From Streptomyces sp. SID8352 (GTDB lineage Bacteria; Actinomycetota; Actinomycetes; Streptomycetales; Streptomycetaceae), in assembly GCF_009862265.1 (NCBI RefSeq), contig NZ_WWGX01000043.1, positions 17,917 to 81,916 on the forward strand: 64,000 nucleotides of DNA, written 5' to 3'. Positions 42,435 to 51,791 of the stretch are shown in pieces (position 1 is the first letter of the stretch; every line of letters begins with the position of its first letter). The position numbers were made by a program, and so were the translations under genes. The notes below the pieces were generated by a model that saw only the letters and a program-made list of their open reading frames with translations, searched no databases and was not told the DNA's origin.

Positions 42435-43310
42435 TCAGCCCGCGGACTCCGCCGCGTGCGGGCTCAGCGCACCCGTCGCGATCAGCGCGAGGATCACGAC
42501 GCCCAGCGCCACGCGGTACCAGACGAACGGCATGAAGCTCTTGGTGGAGATGAACTTCATGAACCACGCGATGACCGCGTACCCGGAGGCGAAGGCGACG
42601 ATCGTCGCGAACAGCGTCGGTCCCCAGGACACATGGCCGCTGCCCATGGCGTCCTTCAGCTCGAACAGCCCGGAGGCCAGCACCGCGGGGATCGCCAGCA
42701 GGAACGAGTACCGGGCGGCGGCCTCGCGGCGGTAGCCCATGAACAGGCCGCCGCTGATGGTCGCTCCGGAGCGGGAGACGCCCGGGATCAGCGCCATCGC
42801 CTGGCAGGCGCCGTAGATCAGGCCGTCGCGCACGCCGATGTCGGTCAGCTCCTTGCGCCGCCGGGGCGCGCGGTGCCGGCCGCCCTGCTCGTCCCGGGCC
42901 GCGAGCCGGTCCGCGACGCCGATGACCACACCGACGACGATCAGCATCGTCGCGGTCAGCCGCAGATCGCGGAACGGGCCCTCGATCTGGTCCTTGAGGG
43001 TCAGGCCGAGCACCCCGATCGGGATGGAGCCGACGATCACCAGCCAGCCCATCCGGGCGTCCGGGTCGCGGCGCATCGAGCGGTCGGTGAGCGAACGCGT
43101 CCAGGCGGCGAGGATGCGTCCGATGTCCTTGCGGAAGTAGATGAGGACGGCGGCCTCGGTGCCGATCTGGGTGATGGCCGTGAAGGCCGCCCCGGGGTCG
43201 TGCCAGCCGGAGAACGCCGCGGTCAGCCGCAGGTGCGCGCTGGAGGAGACGGGAAGGAACTCGGTCAGCCCCTGGACGAGTCCGAGGACGAGGGATTCAA
43301 ACCAAGACAT
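42435..43310 (-). CDS. uppP: Undecaprenyl-diphosphate phosphatase
   Basis: The 291-residue membrane enzyme recycles undecaprenyl diphosphate to the monophosphate carrier for cell-wall synthesis and gives bacitracin tolerance. Signature regions are [15 protein letters not shown] with the acidic catalytic residue, [11 protein letters not shown], and [15 protein letters not shown]. It has about eight helices. The ATG at 43310 gives the usual N-terminus ([14 protein letters not shown]); no strong ribosome site is visible. It is transcribed as a single gene. Confidence 0.94.
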   Translation of the reverse strand: MSWFESLVLGLVQGLTEFLPVSSSAHLRLTAAFSGWHDPGAAFTAITQIGTEAAVLIYFRKDIGRILAAWTRSLTDRSMRRDPDARMGWLVIVGSIPIGVLGLTLKDQIEGPFRDLRLTATMLIVVGVVIGVADRLAARDEQGGRHRAPRRRKELTDIGVRDGLIYGACQAMALIPGVSRSGATISGGLFMGYRREAAARYSFLLAIPAVLASGLFELKDAMGSGHVSWGPTLFATIVAFASGYAVIAWFMKFISTKSFMPFVWYRVALGVVILALIATGALSPHAAESAG

Positions 43311-43544
43311 GGAGTTAAGGAGTCCAAGTGCCGATCGAGGAGCGAAGACGACGGGCACACCCGGACGGCGTACAAGCGTGCGCCCAGGCGTGTCGAGGGG
43401 CAGCGTAGCGCCCGAAAGTAAAGACGGGGCCACAGGGGTGAACGGGCCCTGCGGCCCCCTGCCCGGCCCGGTCCCCGGCCGCCGTCCGGAGCGTGCCGGG
43501 CGCGGCCGTCAGCGCCCGCGTCGCCATCCGTGACCGCGCGGCCG

Positions 43545-44393
43545 TCAGCGCCCGCGCAGCCGGTGCCGCTTGCGCCAGGCCACCACGGCACCGGCGATGC
43601 CCGGCAGCGCGATGCAGGCCAGCGCGATCAGGAAGGCGGGGGAGGTCGGTGCCGAGGCGCGGGCCCCGGCGACCACGTAGGCGGCGGTGTTCGGCACCGA
43701 GCCGAGTGCCGTGGCCAGCAGGAACGGCAGCAGGCCCATCCGCGAGACGGCCGCGCAGTAGTTGACCGCGACGAAGGGCACGCCCGGGAAGAGCCGCGCC
43801 GCCAGCACCGAACGGAAGCCGTGCCTGCTGAGCTGCCCATCCGCTGCCCTCAGCCACCGGCCCCGCAGCAGCGGACGCAGCGCCTCCTGGCCCAGGACCC
43901 GGCCCAGGCAGAAGGCGGTCCCGGCGCCGAGCACCGTACCCGCGAGGGCGGCGGCCAGGCCCAGCTGCGAGGCGAACAGGGCCCCGGCGGCCAGGTTCAG
44001 CAGCGGGCGCGGCACGAAGGCCACGGTGCACAGCCCGTACGCCACCGCGTAGGCCAGGGCGGCGGCGGCTCCGCCGAGGTGCGGTGGCCAGCCCCGGGTC
44101 AGCATGTCCTGCGGCTGGTACAGCACCACGGCGGTGGCGGCCGACGCGAGCAGGACGACGAGCAGCGACAGCCGGGACCACGGGGAGAGCAGTGCTCTCG
44201 TCACCCGGGCGGCGGCGCCGGCGGACGCCCCGGCACACGGTCCCGTGACGGCGGCGGGGCCCGCGGTGGTGACGGCGCTTCCGGCGGTGCCGGTCATCGT
44301 CGCCGTGATGGTCGTGGTGACGGAGAACCCCGTCCCGGCGGTCCGGGAAGAGACCGCGGCGGTGCCCCCAGAGCGGGTGGTGGCATCGAGCAT
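43545..44393 (-). CDS. TVP38/TMEM64-family (DedA-like VTT) membrane protein
   Basis: The 282-residue protein has a Thr/Ala-rich head of about 65 residues, then five or six helices with the VTT-domain landmarks: FVPRPLLNLAAGALFA, GTAFCLGRVLG, and LAARLFPGVPFVAVNYCAAVSRMGLLPFLLATALGSVPNT. Related proteins scramble lipids. The long head makes the start uncertain, and an internal start near the first helix is possible. Confidence 0.82.
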   Translation of the reverse strand: MLDATTRSGGTAAVSSRTAGTGFSVTTTITATMTGTAGSAVTTAGPAAVTGPCAGASAGAAARVTRALLSPWSRLSLLVVLLASAATAVVLYQPQDMLTRGWPPHLGGAAAALAYAVAYGLCTVAFVPRPLLNLAAGALFASQLGLAAALAGTVLGAGTAFCLGRVLGQEALRPLLRGRWLRAADGQLSRHGFRSVLAARLFPGVPFVAVNYCAAVSRMGLLPFLLATALGSVPNTAAYVVAGARASAPTSPAFLIALACIALPGIAGAVVAWRKRHRLRGR

Positions 44394-44643
44394 CCGGTGA
44401 CAGTAGCCGACATCCGTGTGTGATCGCCGTATGGTGCCGCGCCGCAACCGTTCCGCCGCGCCGCCGCGCGCCCCCTGTGCCGCGCCCGTCCCACCCCGCC
44501 CCGCGCCGCCTGCTCCGTCTGCGCCGCGCCGCCCCGTCTCGCGCTGCCTGCTCCGCCCCGCCCCGCGTCCCCCGCCCCGCGCAGCCCCCCGGCGTCCCTG
44601 CCCTCCCCGCCGCGCTCCCGGCCCGCCCCGGCACAATGGCCCG

Positions 44644-45489
44644 GTGAACGAAGCCGTGCCCGTCTCCCTCGTCACCGGACAGGGGACCGTCAAGCTGATG
44701 CCCGACGTCGACCGCGAGCGGGCCTGGCTGCTCACCGTCGACGGTGCCCCGCAGTCCTACGTGGACCTGGACGACCCGGAGCACCTGGAGTTCGAGTACA
44801 CCCGCCGGATCGGGCACGCCCTGGACGTCCTCGCCGCACCGGGCCGCCCGCTGGACGTGCTGCACCTCGGTGGCGGCGCGCTCACCCTGCCCCGGTACGT
44901 GGCCGCCACCCGGCCCGGCTCCCGGCAGGACGTGGTCGAGGCCGACGGAGGACTGCTCGGCCTCGTCCTGGAGCATCTGCCGCTGCCGGAGGGCGCGGGT
45001 GTCACCGCGCACGCCGCCGACGCCCGAGCCTGGCTGGAGGAGGCCCCGGACGACTCGGCCGACGTGATCGTCGCCGATGTCTTCGGGGGCTCGCGGGTAC
45101 CGGCGTCGCTCGCCTCGGCCGGATACGCCCGCGCGGCGGCACGGGTGCTGCGGAGCGGCGGGGTGTACCTGGCCAACCTCGCGGACCAGGCGCCGTTCGG
45201 CTTCCTGCGGTCCCAACTCGCCGGTTTCGCCCAGCTCTTCGCGGAGGTGGTGGTCGTGGCGGAACCGGGGGTGCTGCGCGGCCGCCGGTTCGGCAACGCC
45301 GTGGTCCTGGCCTCCCGGCAGCCCCTGGACACGGCCGCGCTGGCCCGGTGCTGCGCGGCCGACGCCTTCCCGGCCCGGGTCGTGCACGGACCGGCCCTGC
45401 GGGAACTGGTCGGGGGCGCCCGGCCGGTGCGGGACGAGGACGCGCGGCCCTCGCCCCCGCCGCCGGACGGGGCGTTCGGCATCGGCTGA
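44644..45489 (+). CDS. Spermidine-synthase-like methyltransferase-fold protein
   Basis: The 281-residue protein has the Rossmann core of polyamine synthases: YVDLDDPEHLEFEYTRRI, the glycine motif LHLGGGALTLPRY, the acidic VVEADGGLLGLV, and DVIVADVFGGSRVP where the catalytic Asp sits. Actinomycete proteins of this type often act on unknown substrates, so true spermidine synthesis is not assured. GTG 44644 lies six bases after CACAAT (44632-44637), fitting a leaderless mRNA. Confidence 0.82.
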   Translation: MNEAVPVSLVTGQGTVKLMPDVDRERAWLLTVDGAPQSYVDLDDPEHLEFEYTRRIGHALDVLAAPGRPLDVLHLGGGALTLPRYVAATRPGSRQDVVEADGGLLGLVLEHLPLPEGAGVTAHAADARAWLEEAPDDSADVIVADVFGGSRVPASLASAGYARAAARVLRSGGVYLANLADQAPFGFLRSQLAGFAQLFAEVVVVAEPGVLRGRRFGNAVVLASRQPLDTAALARCCAADAFPARVVHGPALRELVGGARPVRDEDARPSPPPPDGAFGIG

Positions 45490-45559
45490 CGGGGCGGCGG
45501 GGCCGGACGGGGCGCGGGCGCGGGCGGACTTGCCGCCGGTCCACGGTCGACGGTCCGCG

Positions 45560-45584
45560 GCGTCCGGAGCGCCGGTCCGGACGC
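45560..45584. terminator. Terminator between convergent genes
   Basis: A perfect 9-bp stem (45560-45568 with 45576-45584) has a 7-base loop and separates the spermidine-synthase-like gene from the facing membrane-anchored protein. Confidence 0.55.
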
Positions 45585-45593
45585 GTACGGGGG

Positions 45594-46667
45594 CTATCCC
45601 TCCGTCGGGGGCTCCTCGGTCAGCCGCACCGTGCTCAGGATCTTCTGGACCGTCTCGTCCGGCACCTCGTCGGTGACGCCCTTGGCGCCGTACAGGTTCC
45701 AGGTGACGAAGTCGCCCGCGCCGTTCTTGAAGGCGAAGGTGGTGGCCTTGCCCTCGCTGTCGCACTTCCCCTTCTGGGGGGTGCCCTCGGAGTGGGCCGT
45801 GATCACGCTGCCCTCGATGCCGGAGGCGGTGGTGTAGGGCTTGGCCTTGCCGTACTTGACGCTCTTCTTGTCCGGCTGGGTGTAACCGCCGTAGATCCAC
45901 CACGGCACCCGGGTCTCGGCGGCCATGTCGGTGTCCTTGGCGCCGTTCTCGCCGCGGGTGCCCGCGGTGGCGAGCGCGGTGTTCTCCTTGCGGCCGTCCT
46001 TGTTCTCGTCCGCCGAACACCACTTGGACTTGAGGTAGGCGGGCGCGGTGACGCTGGTGCGCTCCGTCTTGCCCTTCTCCTCCCACTCGAAGCCGACGCT
46101 GGTGTCGGGCGTCTCGATCTCCCAGTCGGCGGGCACGTCGAAGAGGGTGCCGAAGCGCGGGTTGGCGACGACCTTCCAGCCGGGGACGGTCGCCTCCAGC
46201 TCGCCGTCCCCCCGCTCGCTGTCGCCGCCGCGCGGGTTGCCGCCGGAGACCGGCGCGCTCGGATCCGGCGACTCCTGCGAAGGGGACGCCGAGCCGGTCG
46301 CCGATCCGCTCGCGACGGGCTTGGGGTCCTTGCCGTCGTCGGCCTTGTCGTCCTTGTCGCCGCCCAGCACCAGGAAACCGGTGACACCCGCCGCCACGAC
46401 CACGGCGAGGGAGGCCACGACGGCCACCAGCCTGGTCCGGTTCCTCCCGCCGCCGCCGCCGTCGCCGCTCCCGCCGCCGACGACGGTGGGCGGCTGCGGG
46501 GTGCCCGGCGCCTGCGGAGCGCCCCACTGCGGCTGCTGCCCATAGGGGTTCGGCTGCTGGTAACCGGGCTGCTGGTACGGATTCGGCTGCTGGTATCCCG
46601 GCTGCTGGTACGGGTTGTTCTGCTGCGGGTTCTGCTCGCCCCCGGGCGGCTGCTGTCCTGGCCACAT
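45594..46667 (-). CDS. Gln/Pro-rich membrane-anchored protein (paralogue A)
   Basis: The 357-residue protein opens MWPGQQPPGG, then runs of PYQQPGYQQPN. One membrane helix follows (LVAVVASLAVVVAAGVTGFLVL), then a Ser/Pro/Asp linker and an extracytoplasmic domain of about 190 residues with strands such as GWKVVANPRFGTLFDVPADWEI and the Cys pair in KWCSADEN and GKCDSEG. It is about half identical in the ectodomain to the next protein. ATG 46667 is chosen because both paralogues share MWPG at that point. The function is unknown. Confidence 0.78.
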   Translation of the reverse strand: MWPGQQPPGGEQNPQQNNPYQQPGYQQPNPYQQPGYQQPNPYGQQPQWGAPQAPGTPQPPTVVGGGSGDGGGGGRNRTRLVAVVASLAVVVAAGVTGFLVLGGDKDDKADDGKDPKPVASGSATGSASPSQESPDPSAPVSGGNPRGGDSERGDGELEATVPGWKVVANPRFGTLFDVPADWEIETPDTSVGFEWEEKGKTERTSVTAPAYLKSKWCSADENKDGRKENTALATAGTRGENGAKDTDMAAETRVPWWIYGGYTQPDKKSVKYGKAKPYTTASGIEGSVITAHSEGTPQKGKCDSEGKATTFAFKNGAGDFVTWNLYGAKGVTDEVPDETVQKILSTVRLTEEPPTEG

Positions 46668-46771
46668 GCCCAGCACCCTAGTGGGGCCCGGGAAACGATT
46701 CGGTCACCGGCCCTTGTCAGGGACGTACCGAAACCGGGGGCGTACGGGTGCCCCCGGCCGCCCCGGCGCGG

Positions 46772-47761
46772 TCAGGTCTCCGACGGCGTGTACTCCCGCA
46801 CGGTGGCGGCGATCCGCCGGACCGTGCCGTCGGGCACCTCGTCGCCGACCCCGGCGGCGCCGGTGAAGGACCAGGACACCAGGGCGCCGTCCCCGCTCCG
46901 GAAGGCGAAGGTCGTGGCCTTGCCCTCGGTGCCGCACCGGCCCTTCTTCGGCGCGCCCGCGGAGCGCGAGGTGGCGATGCTGCCGGTGATGCCGGAGGTG
47001 GTGGTGAAGGAGGAGACCGGGCCGGTCGTGACGGCCCCGCGGTCGGGCTGGGCGTACGAGCCGAAGACCCACTCCGAGGAGTCGTGCCGCGCGATCTCCT
47101 CGGTGGTGCGGGCGTCCTTGTTGCCGCGGGTCCCCGCCGCGGCCAGCCCCGTGTGCTCGACGCGGCCGTCGCGGTCGGCGTCCTCGCCGCACCACTTCTC
47201 CTTGAGCACAGCCGGCGCCTTCATGCCGACGAGCATCTTCTCGTCGGGGTCCTGGTCGTCCGTGACCCAGCTGACCCAGGTGACCGGCTTGAGCGCCCAG
47301 GCGGCCGGCACGTCGAAGGCGACGCCGAGAGCGGGGTTGACCACCGTCTTCCAGCCGTCGACCGTCGGGCGCGGCCCGTCGTCGCCGTCCCGGCGGTCGT
47401 CGGCGGCAGGCGACGCGGACGCCGGCGGCTCCGGCGCCGCCGAGGAGGAGGCGGGCGGGGCCGGATCGGCCCGGTCGTCCCCGCCACCGCCCAGCAGGAC
47501 GATCCCGGTCACCGAGGCGGCGACCACGACGGCCGCCGCGGCGACGGTGGCGATCACGCCGGTCCGCCCGCCTCCCGGCCGGGAGGGACCGCCGCCGGCC
47601 GGGGGAGCGGTGGTGGCCGCGGGGACGGCGGTGACCGTGGGCGCGTTCCAGGGGGCGGGTCCCCCTCCGGCGGGGGGAGGGGGCTGCTGCTGGTATCCGG
47701 GCTGGTGGTACGGGTTGGGCCGTCCCGGCCCCCCGGCGGACGACTGCTCTCCTGGCCACAT
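46772..47761 (-). CDS. Gln/Pro-rich membrane-anchored protein (paralogue B)
   Basis: This 329-residue tandem copy opens MWPGEQSSAG, has a shorter PYHQPGYQQQ segment, one membrane helix (GVIATVAAAAVVVAASVTGIVLL) and the same ectodomain (GWKTVVNPALGVAFDVPAAWAL; KWCGEDADRDGR; GRCGTEG). It is the upstream gene, 104 bases from paralogue A, and probably shares its promoter. Strong divergence of the linkers against conserved ectodomain strands suggests two versions of one cell-surface function. Confidence 0.78.
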   Translation of the reverse strand: MWPGEQSSAGGPGRPNPYHQPGYQQQPPPPAGGGPAPWNAPTVTAVPAATTAPPAGGGPSRPGGGRTGVIATVAAAAVVVAASVTGIVLLGGGGDDRADPAPPASSSAAPEPPASASPAADDRRDGDDGPRPTVDGWKTVVNPALGVAFDVPAAWALKPVTWVSWVTDDQDPDEKMLVGMKAPAVLKEKWCGEDADRDGRVEHTGLAAAGTRGNKDARTTEEIARHDSSEWVFGSYAQPDRGAVTTGPVSSFTTTSGITGSIATSRSAGAPKKGRCGTEGKATTFAFRSGDGALVSWSFTGAAGVGDEVPDGTVRRIAATVREYTPSET

Positions 47762-47831
47762 GGGCGGCAAGCATACGGTGATCACCGGTCCGCGCCGGCC
47801 CGCGGATGCTACTCACTGGTAACATGTCGTC

Positions 47832-48302
47832 ATGAGCGCAGACCAGATGTCGATCGGCGAGCTGCTCGCCGCCACGGTGCCCATGGTGCGGACCCTGGGC
47901 CTGGAGTACCTGGAGACCACCCCGGAGCGGGCGGTCCTCGCCCTGCCCGACCGGAGCGAGTACCGCAACCACGTGGGCGGCCCGCACGCCGGGGCCATGT
48001 TCACCCTCGGCGAGTCCGCCAGCGGTGCCGTCGTACTGGCCGCCTTCGGGGACCAGCTCTCCCGGGCCGTCCCGCTGCCGGTCAACGCCGAGATCGCGTT
48101 CAGGAGGATCGCCCTGGGGCCCGTCACCGCGACCGCCACGCTCGGCCGCCCGGCGGCCGAGGTCGTCGCGGAGCTGGACGAGGGCAGCCGCCCGGAGTTC
48201 CCGGTGAGCGTCGCGATCCGCCGCGAGGACGGCACGGTGACCGGGGAGATGACGGTGACGTGGACCCTCCGGCCCAGCGAGCGGGCCGAGGCGACCCGGT
48301 AG
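47832..48302 (+). CDS. Hotdog-fold thioesterase-like protein (DUF4442/PaaI type)
   Basis: The 156-residue protein has a single hotdog fold: YRNHVGGPHAGAMFTLGESASG is the PaaI-type active-site helix with its His and acidic positions, and NAEIAFRRIALGPVTATATL forms the central sheet. It probably hydrolyses an acyl-CoA of unknown type. The ATG lies six bases after TAACAT (47820-47825), so translation is likely leaderless. Confidence 0.85.
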   Translation: MSADQMSIGELLAATVPMVRTLGLEYLETTPERAVLALPDRSEYRNHVGGPHAGAMFTLGESASGAVVLAAFGDQLSRAVPLPVNAEIAFRRIALGPVTATATLGRPAAEVVAELDEGSRPEFPVSVAIRREDGTVTGEMTVTWTLRPSERAEATR

Positions 48303-48393
48303 GCTTTCTCGGGAGACGCCCGGACCAGGGCGCACCCCGGGAAGCGGCGCGCCGCGCCCGGAGCGGAGGGCACGCGAATCGGAGGGGGCTGCG

Positions 48394-49044
48394 TTGCACG
48401 TCCAGGAATGGCTCGACACGGTTCCCGCGGCGGCCGTCTACGCCGTCGTCGGCCTGGTCATCGGTCTGGAGAGCCTGGGCATCCCCCTGCCGGGCGAGAT
48501 CATCCTGGTCTCGGCGGCGCTCCTCTCCTCCCAGCACGGCGGGATCGACCCGTTCGTCCTGGGCGCCTGCGCCACCGCCGGCGCGATCATCGGCGACTCC
48601 ATCGGCTACGCCATCGGACGCAAGGGCGGCCGGCCCCTGCTGGCCTGGCTCGGCCGGAAGTTCCCGAAACACTTCAGCGAGGGGCACATCGCCACCGCCG
48701 AGCGGTCCTTCCAGAAGTGGGGCATGTGGGCCGTCTTCTTCGGCCGCTTCGTCGCCCTGCTGCGCATCTTCGCCGGTCCGCTGGCCGGTGTGCTGCGCAT
48801 GCCCTACTGGAAGTTCCTGACCGCCAACATCCTGGGCGGCATCCTCTGGGCGGGCGGCACCACGGCCGTCATCTACTACCTCGGCGTCGTCGCGGAGTCC
48901 TGGCTCAAGCGCTTCTCCTGGCTGGGCCTGGTGGCCGCGGTCGCCATCGGCATCGGCTCCATGCTGATCGTCAAGCGCAAGGCGGCCAAGGCGCAGTCCG
49001 CCCAGCGGCAGCCCGAGACGGAGCCGGTCGCGGCCGGCGACTGA
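48394..49044 (+). CDS. DedA-family membrane protein
   Basis: The 216-residue protein carries the DedA motifs: GLESLGIPLPGEIILVSAALL with the conserved Glu, GDSIGYAIGRKGG, and FFGRFVALLRIFAGPLAGVLRM with the paired arginines, plus a basic cytoplasmic tail. Family members scramble undecaprenyl phosphate or phosphatidylethanolamine, which links it functionally to the nearby UppP and TVP38 proteins. The TTG start is the only one that gives the whole first helix, with GGAGG upstream. Confidence 0.88.
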   Translation: MHVQEWLDTVPAAAVYAVVGLVIGLESLGIPLPGEIILVSAALLSSQHGGIDPFVLGACATAGAIIGDSIGYAIGRKGGRPLLAWLGRKFPKHFSEGHIATAERSFQKWGMWAVFFGRFVALLRIFAGPLAGVLRMPYWKFLTANILGGILWAGGTTAVIYYLGVVAESWLKRFSWLGLVAAVAIGIGSMLIVKRKAAKAQSAQRQPETEPVAAGD

Positions 49045-49098
49045 ACCCGGCCGTTCAACGCTGCGGCGGGGCAAGGGTCCGGCGCACCGGCCGCACGC

Positions 49099-49626
49099 TC
49101 AACCGTGGAGCGCCCGGTGCTCCCGCGCCAGTTCCCCGTAAGCCGTGCCGTTGCGCGTGATCCCCTCGCGCTCCTCGGCGGTCAGCTCCCGGCGGACCTT
49201 CGCGGGCACCCCGGCCACCAGCGACCCCGGCGGCACCCGCATCCCCTGCGGCACCAGCGCCTGCGCCGCGACCAGCGAACCCGCGCCGATCTCCGCGCCG
49301 TTGAGCACCGTGGCGCCCATGCCGATCAGGCAGTCGTCCCCGACGGACGCGCCGTGCACCACCGCGTTGTGCCCGATCGACACCCGCTCCCCGACCGTCA
49401 CCGGGAAACCGGGATCGGCGTGCAGGGTGCAGTTGTCCTGCACGTTGCTGTCCGCGCCGACGGAGATCCGCTCCGTGTCGCCCCGCAGCACCGCCCCGTA
49501 CCAGACGCTCGTCCCCCGGCCCAGCGTCACGTCGCCGAGGACGGACGAGGTCGGTGCCAGGAAGGCGGCCGCGGCCACCTCGGGCCGCTTGCCGCCGATC
49601 GCGCCGATCAACGCCTTGTGGGTCAT
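49099..49626 (-). CDS. Gamma-class carbonic anhydrase-like protein
   Basis: The 175-residue left-handed beta-helix protein has hexapeptide repeats and the zinc-ligand pattern of the gamma-CA family: DNCTLHADPG, then GHNAVVHGASVGDDCLIGMGA. Many such proteins (YrdA/PaaY type) have weak or no hydratase activity. ATG 49626 has GGAGG five bases upstream. It is divergent from another beta-helix acyltransferase. Confidence 0.88.
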   Translation of the reverse strand: MTHKALIGAIGGKRPEVAAAAFLAPTSSVLGDVTLGRGTSVWYGAVLRGDTERISVGADSNVQDNCTLHADPGFPVTVGERVSIGHNAVVHGASVGDDCLIGMGATVLNGAEIGAGSLVAAQALVPQGMRVPPGSLVAGVPAKVRRELTAEEREGITRNGTAYGELAREHRALHG

Positions 49627-49733
49627 GCGTACCTCCCGTTCGGATGATGCACGGCACCGTACGCCACCCCGTGGGGTGAAGATCACAGGAGTCCGGCACC
49701 GCGCCCGGAGCGGGCCCTGAGTACGGTGAGCGG

Positions 49734-50558
49734 GTGCCCAAGCGGAAGAACACGTTCTCGTCCTGGCCGAGCCGTCTCGCGCAGCGGGCCGTCCACGCGG
49801 GCTGGGACTGGGTGCGGCGCACCGGTTCCGTCACCGCCGAGCACCCCGGCCGCCTCCGCTTCGGCGCGCTGGGCACCGGCACCCGGCTCGCCTTCCCCCT
49901 CGGCACCGTCTTCGGCGAACCCTGGATCCACCTCGGTGCCCACTGCGTCATCGGGGAGCAGGTCACCCTGACCGCCGGTCTGATGCCCGACCTCGACCTC
50001 GGCCCCGAGCCGATCCTGCGCGTCGGCGACGGGGTCGTCCTGGGCCGGGGCAGCCATGTCATCGCGGACACCTCGGTCACCATCGGCAGCGACTGCTACA
50101 TCGGCCCCTACGTCTACGTGACCTCCACCAACCACTCCTACGACGACCCCCACCAGCCCATCGGCAAGCAGTGGCCCCGGATGGAACCGGTGGAGATCGG
50201 CCCCGGCTGCTGGATCGGCACCGGCGCGGTCGTCCTGCCCGGCGCCCGGATCGGACGGAACGTGGTGGTCGCCGCCGGGGCCGTGGTGCGGGGCACGGTC
50301 CCCGACCACGCGGTGGTGGCGGGCGCCCCGGCCCGTGTCGTACGGCGCTGGACGCCGGACGGGGGCTGGCGGCCGCCGCTGCGGACCCCGGCGCCGGTGC
50401 CGCTGCCGGAGGGGATCACCCCGGAGCAGTTGCGGGCGCTGTCGGCGCTGGAGGAGGGCGCGGCGGCGGACGTGCCCTCCACCACCGCTCCCGCCGCGCC
50501 GGACGCCCGGGGCGGGGGGAAGGCGGCGGGGTCGGCGGAACCGACGGCGGACGACTGA
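49734..50558 (+). CDS. Hexapeptide-repeat acyltransferase
   Basis: The 274-residue protein has a left-handed beta-helix of the maltose/galactoside O-acetyltransferase kind: GPYVYVTSTNHSYDDP carries the catalytic His, followed by IGPGCWIGTGAVVLPGARIGRNVVVAAGAVVRG. A low-complexity Ala/Gly tail ends it. The acceptor is unknown; sugars or cell-wall glycans are typical. GTG 49734 lies six bases after TACGGT (49722-49727), a leaderless layout. Confidence 0.85.
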   Translation: MPKRKNTFSSWPSRLAQRAVHAGWDWVRRTGSVTAEHPGRLRFGALGTGTRLAFPLGTVFGEPWIHLGAHCVIGEQVTLTAGLMPDLDLGPEPILRVGDGVVLGRGSHVIADTSVTIGSDCYIGPYVYVTSTNHSYDDPHQPIGKQWPRMEPVEIGPGCWIGTGAVVLPGARIGRNVVVAAGAVVRGTVPDHAVVAGAPARVVRRWTPDGGWRPPLRTPAPVPLPEGITPEQLRALSALEEGAAADVPSTTAPAAPDARGGGKAAGSAEPTADD

Positions 50559-51105
50559 CCGAGGCCGGCGGAACCGGCGGCGGACGGCTGACCGGGGCCG
50601 CCTCGGGCCGAACCGGGGCTGCCTCGGGCCGGGCGGGGACCGCCTGGGCCGACCAGGTCATTCCGGGTCGGGCGGGCGCGCCCTGAGACGAACCGGACCG
50701 CCTCTGGCCGGGCGGGCCCGCCTTGAATCGACCGGGAACCGCCCGGGCGGCGCCGTGCCCCCGCTCCCGCCCCGCGTCCCCGCACTCGCTCCCGTTCCAG
50801 GGGACCTCCGCGCTCGTCGTCGCTCCGGTGCGCCTGCGTCACCGGCTCCTGCGGCGGGCCCGGACCTCCCCGTTCGGGTCGACCTCGGCTTCGCCGGGTC
50901 CCCCGCGGTCCCGTCTCCCGTCCACGCCGCAGGGCGCCCGGCTCCCGGTCCGGCTCCGGGTGCCCGCCCGGTCCGCGCCGCCCCCGCCCCGACTCCGCCC
51001 CGCCCGGGCCCGCCAGGTCCGCTCCCGGCTCCGGGCGTCCGGGGCCGCGCGGTCGTCGTGGCGCCCGTCCCCTGAGACGGCGGGCCGTCCGAGGGCGCCG
51101 GTTGC
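50559..51105. other. Repeat-rich intergenic region
   Basis: About 550 bases after the acyltransferase hold loose repeats (GCCTCGGGCCG and GGAACCGGCGGCGGACG types, densest at 50560-50640) continuing from the gene's low-complexity tail. No gene is supported. Confidence 0.6.
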
Positions 51106-51117
51106 TAGCGTGCGGCC

Positions 51118-51693
51118 ATGCGCGCACCCATCGGTGACTTCGACCACGCCACGCCCGTCCCGGACTGCCTCGACGAACTGACCGCCCCGGTCGCCACCGC
51201 CGTGCGCGGCTGGAGCGGCGCCGTCCCGGTGGAGCGGATCCTCTACGTCGACACCGACCCGCGGTGGGCCGACACCGCCGTCTTCGTCGAGCACTACGGC
51301 CGCGACCTGCTGGAGCGGTCCGCGAACTGCGTGGTGGTGGCCGGCCGGCGCGGCGGCGGGACCACGCTCGCCGCCTGCGTGGTGCTCTCCACCACCCGGG
51401 TCGACGTCAACGGGGTCGCGCGCCGCACGCTCGGAGCCCGCAAGGCGTCCTTCGCCCCGATGGACACGGCCACCGGCGAGAGCGGCATGGAGTACGGCGG
51501 CATCACGCCCGTCGGCCTGCCCGACGGCTGGCCGGTCCTGGTGGACTCGGCCGTCGTCGACCTGCCCTACGTCCTCGTCGGCAGCGGTCGCCGCCGGGGC
51601 AAGCTCCTGGTGCCGGGCAAGGCCCTCGCGGAACTGCCGGGCGCGGAGGTGGTCGACGGGCTCGGGGTGCCCCTGGCTCCCCCTGAGGGCTGA
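51118..51693 (+). CDS. YbaK/aminoacyl-tRNA editing-domain protein
   Basis: The 191-residue protein matches the YbaK/EbsC fold: NCVVVAGRRGGGTTLAACVVL, the conserved-lysine region GARKASFAPMDTATGESGMEYGGITPVGLP, and VLVGSGRRRGKLLVPGKAL. Stand-alone members hydrolyse mischarged tRNA such as Cys-tRNAPro or Ala-tRNAPro. The ATG lies six bases after TAGCGT (51106-51111), fitting leaderless transcription. Confidence 0.88.
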   Translation: MRAPIGDFDHATPVPDCLDELTAPVATAVRGWSGAVPVERILYVDTDPRWADTAVFVEHYGRDLLERSANCVVVAGRRGGGTTLAACVVLSTTRVDVNGVARRTLGARKASFAPMDTATGESGMEYGGITPVGLPDGWPVLVDSAVVDLPYVLVGSGRRRGKLLVPGKALAELPGAEVVDGLGVPLAPPEG

Positions 51694-51791
51694 GCACCGG
51701 GCCGCCCGGCGTGCCCCGGGGCGGGCGGACGGTCCCGGACCGGGGTGGGCGGACGGCCGTGGCCCCGTCCGGTGACGCTCCCGAGGGGCCA

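Noticed and set aside
41587..42567. Long - strand frame between the ABC cassette and uppP
   Set aside because: It runs into uppP antisense sequence, has no domain and no ribosome site.
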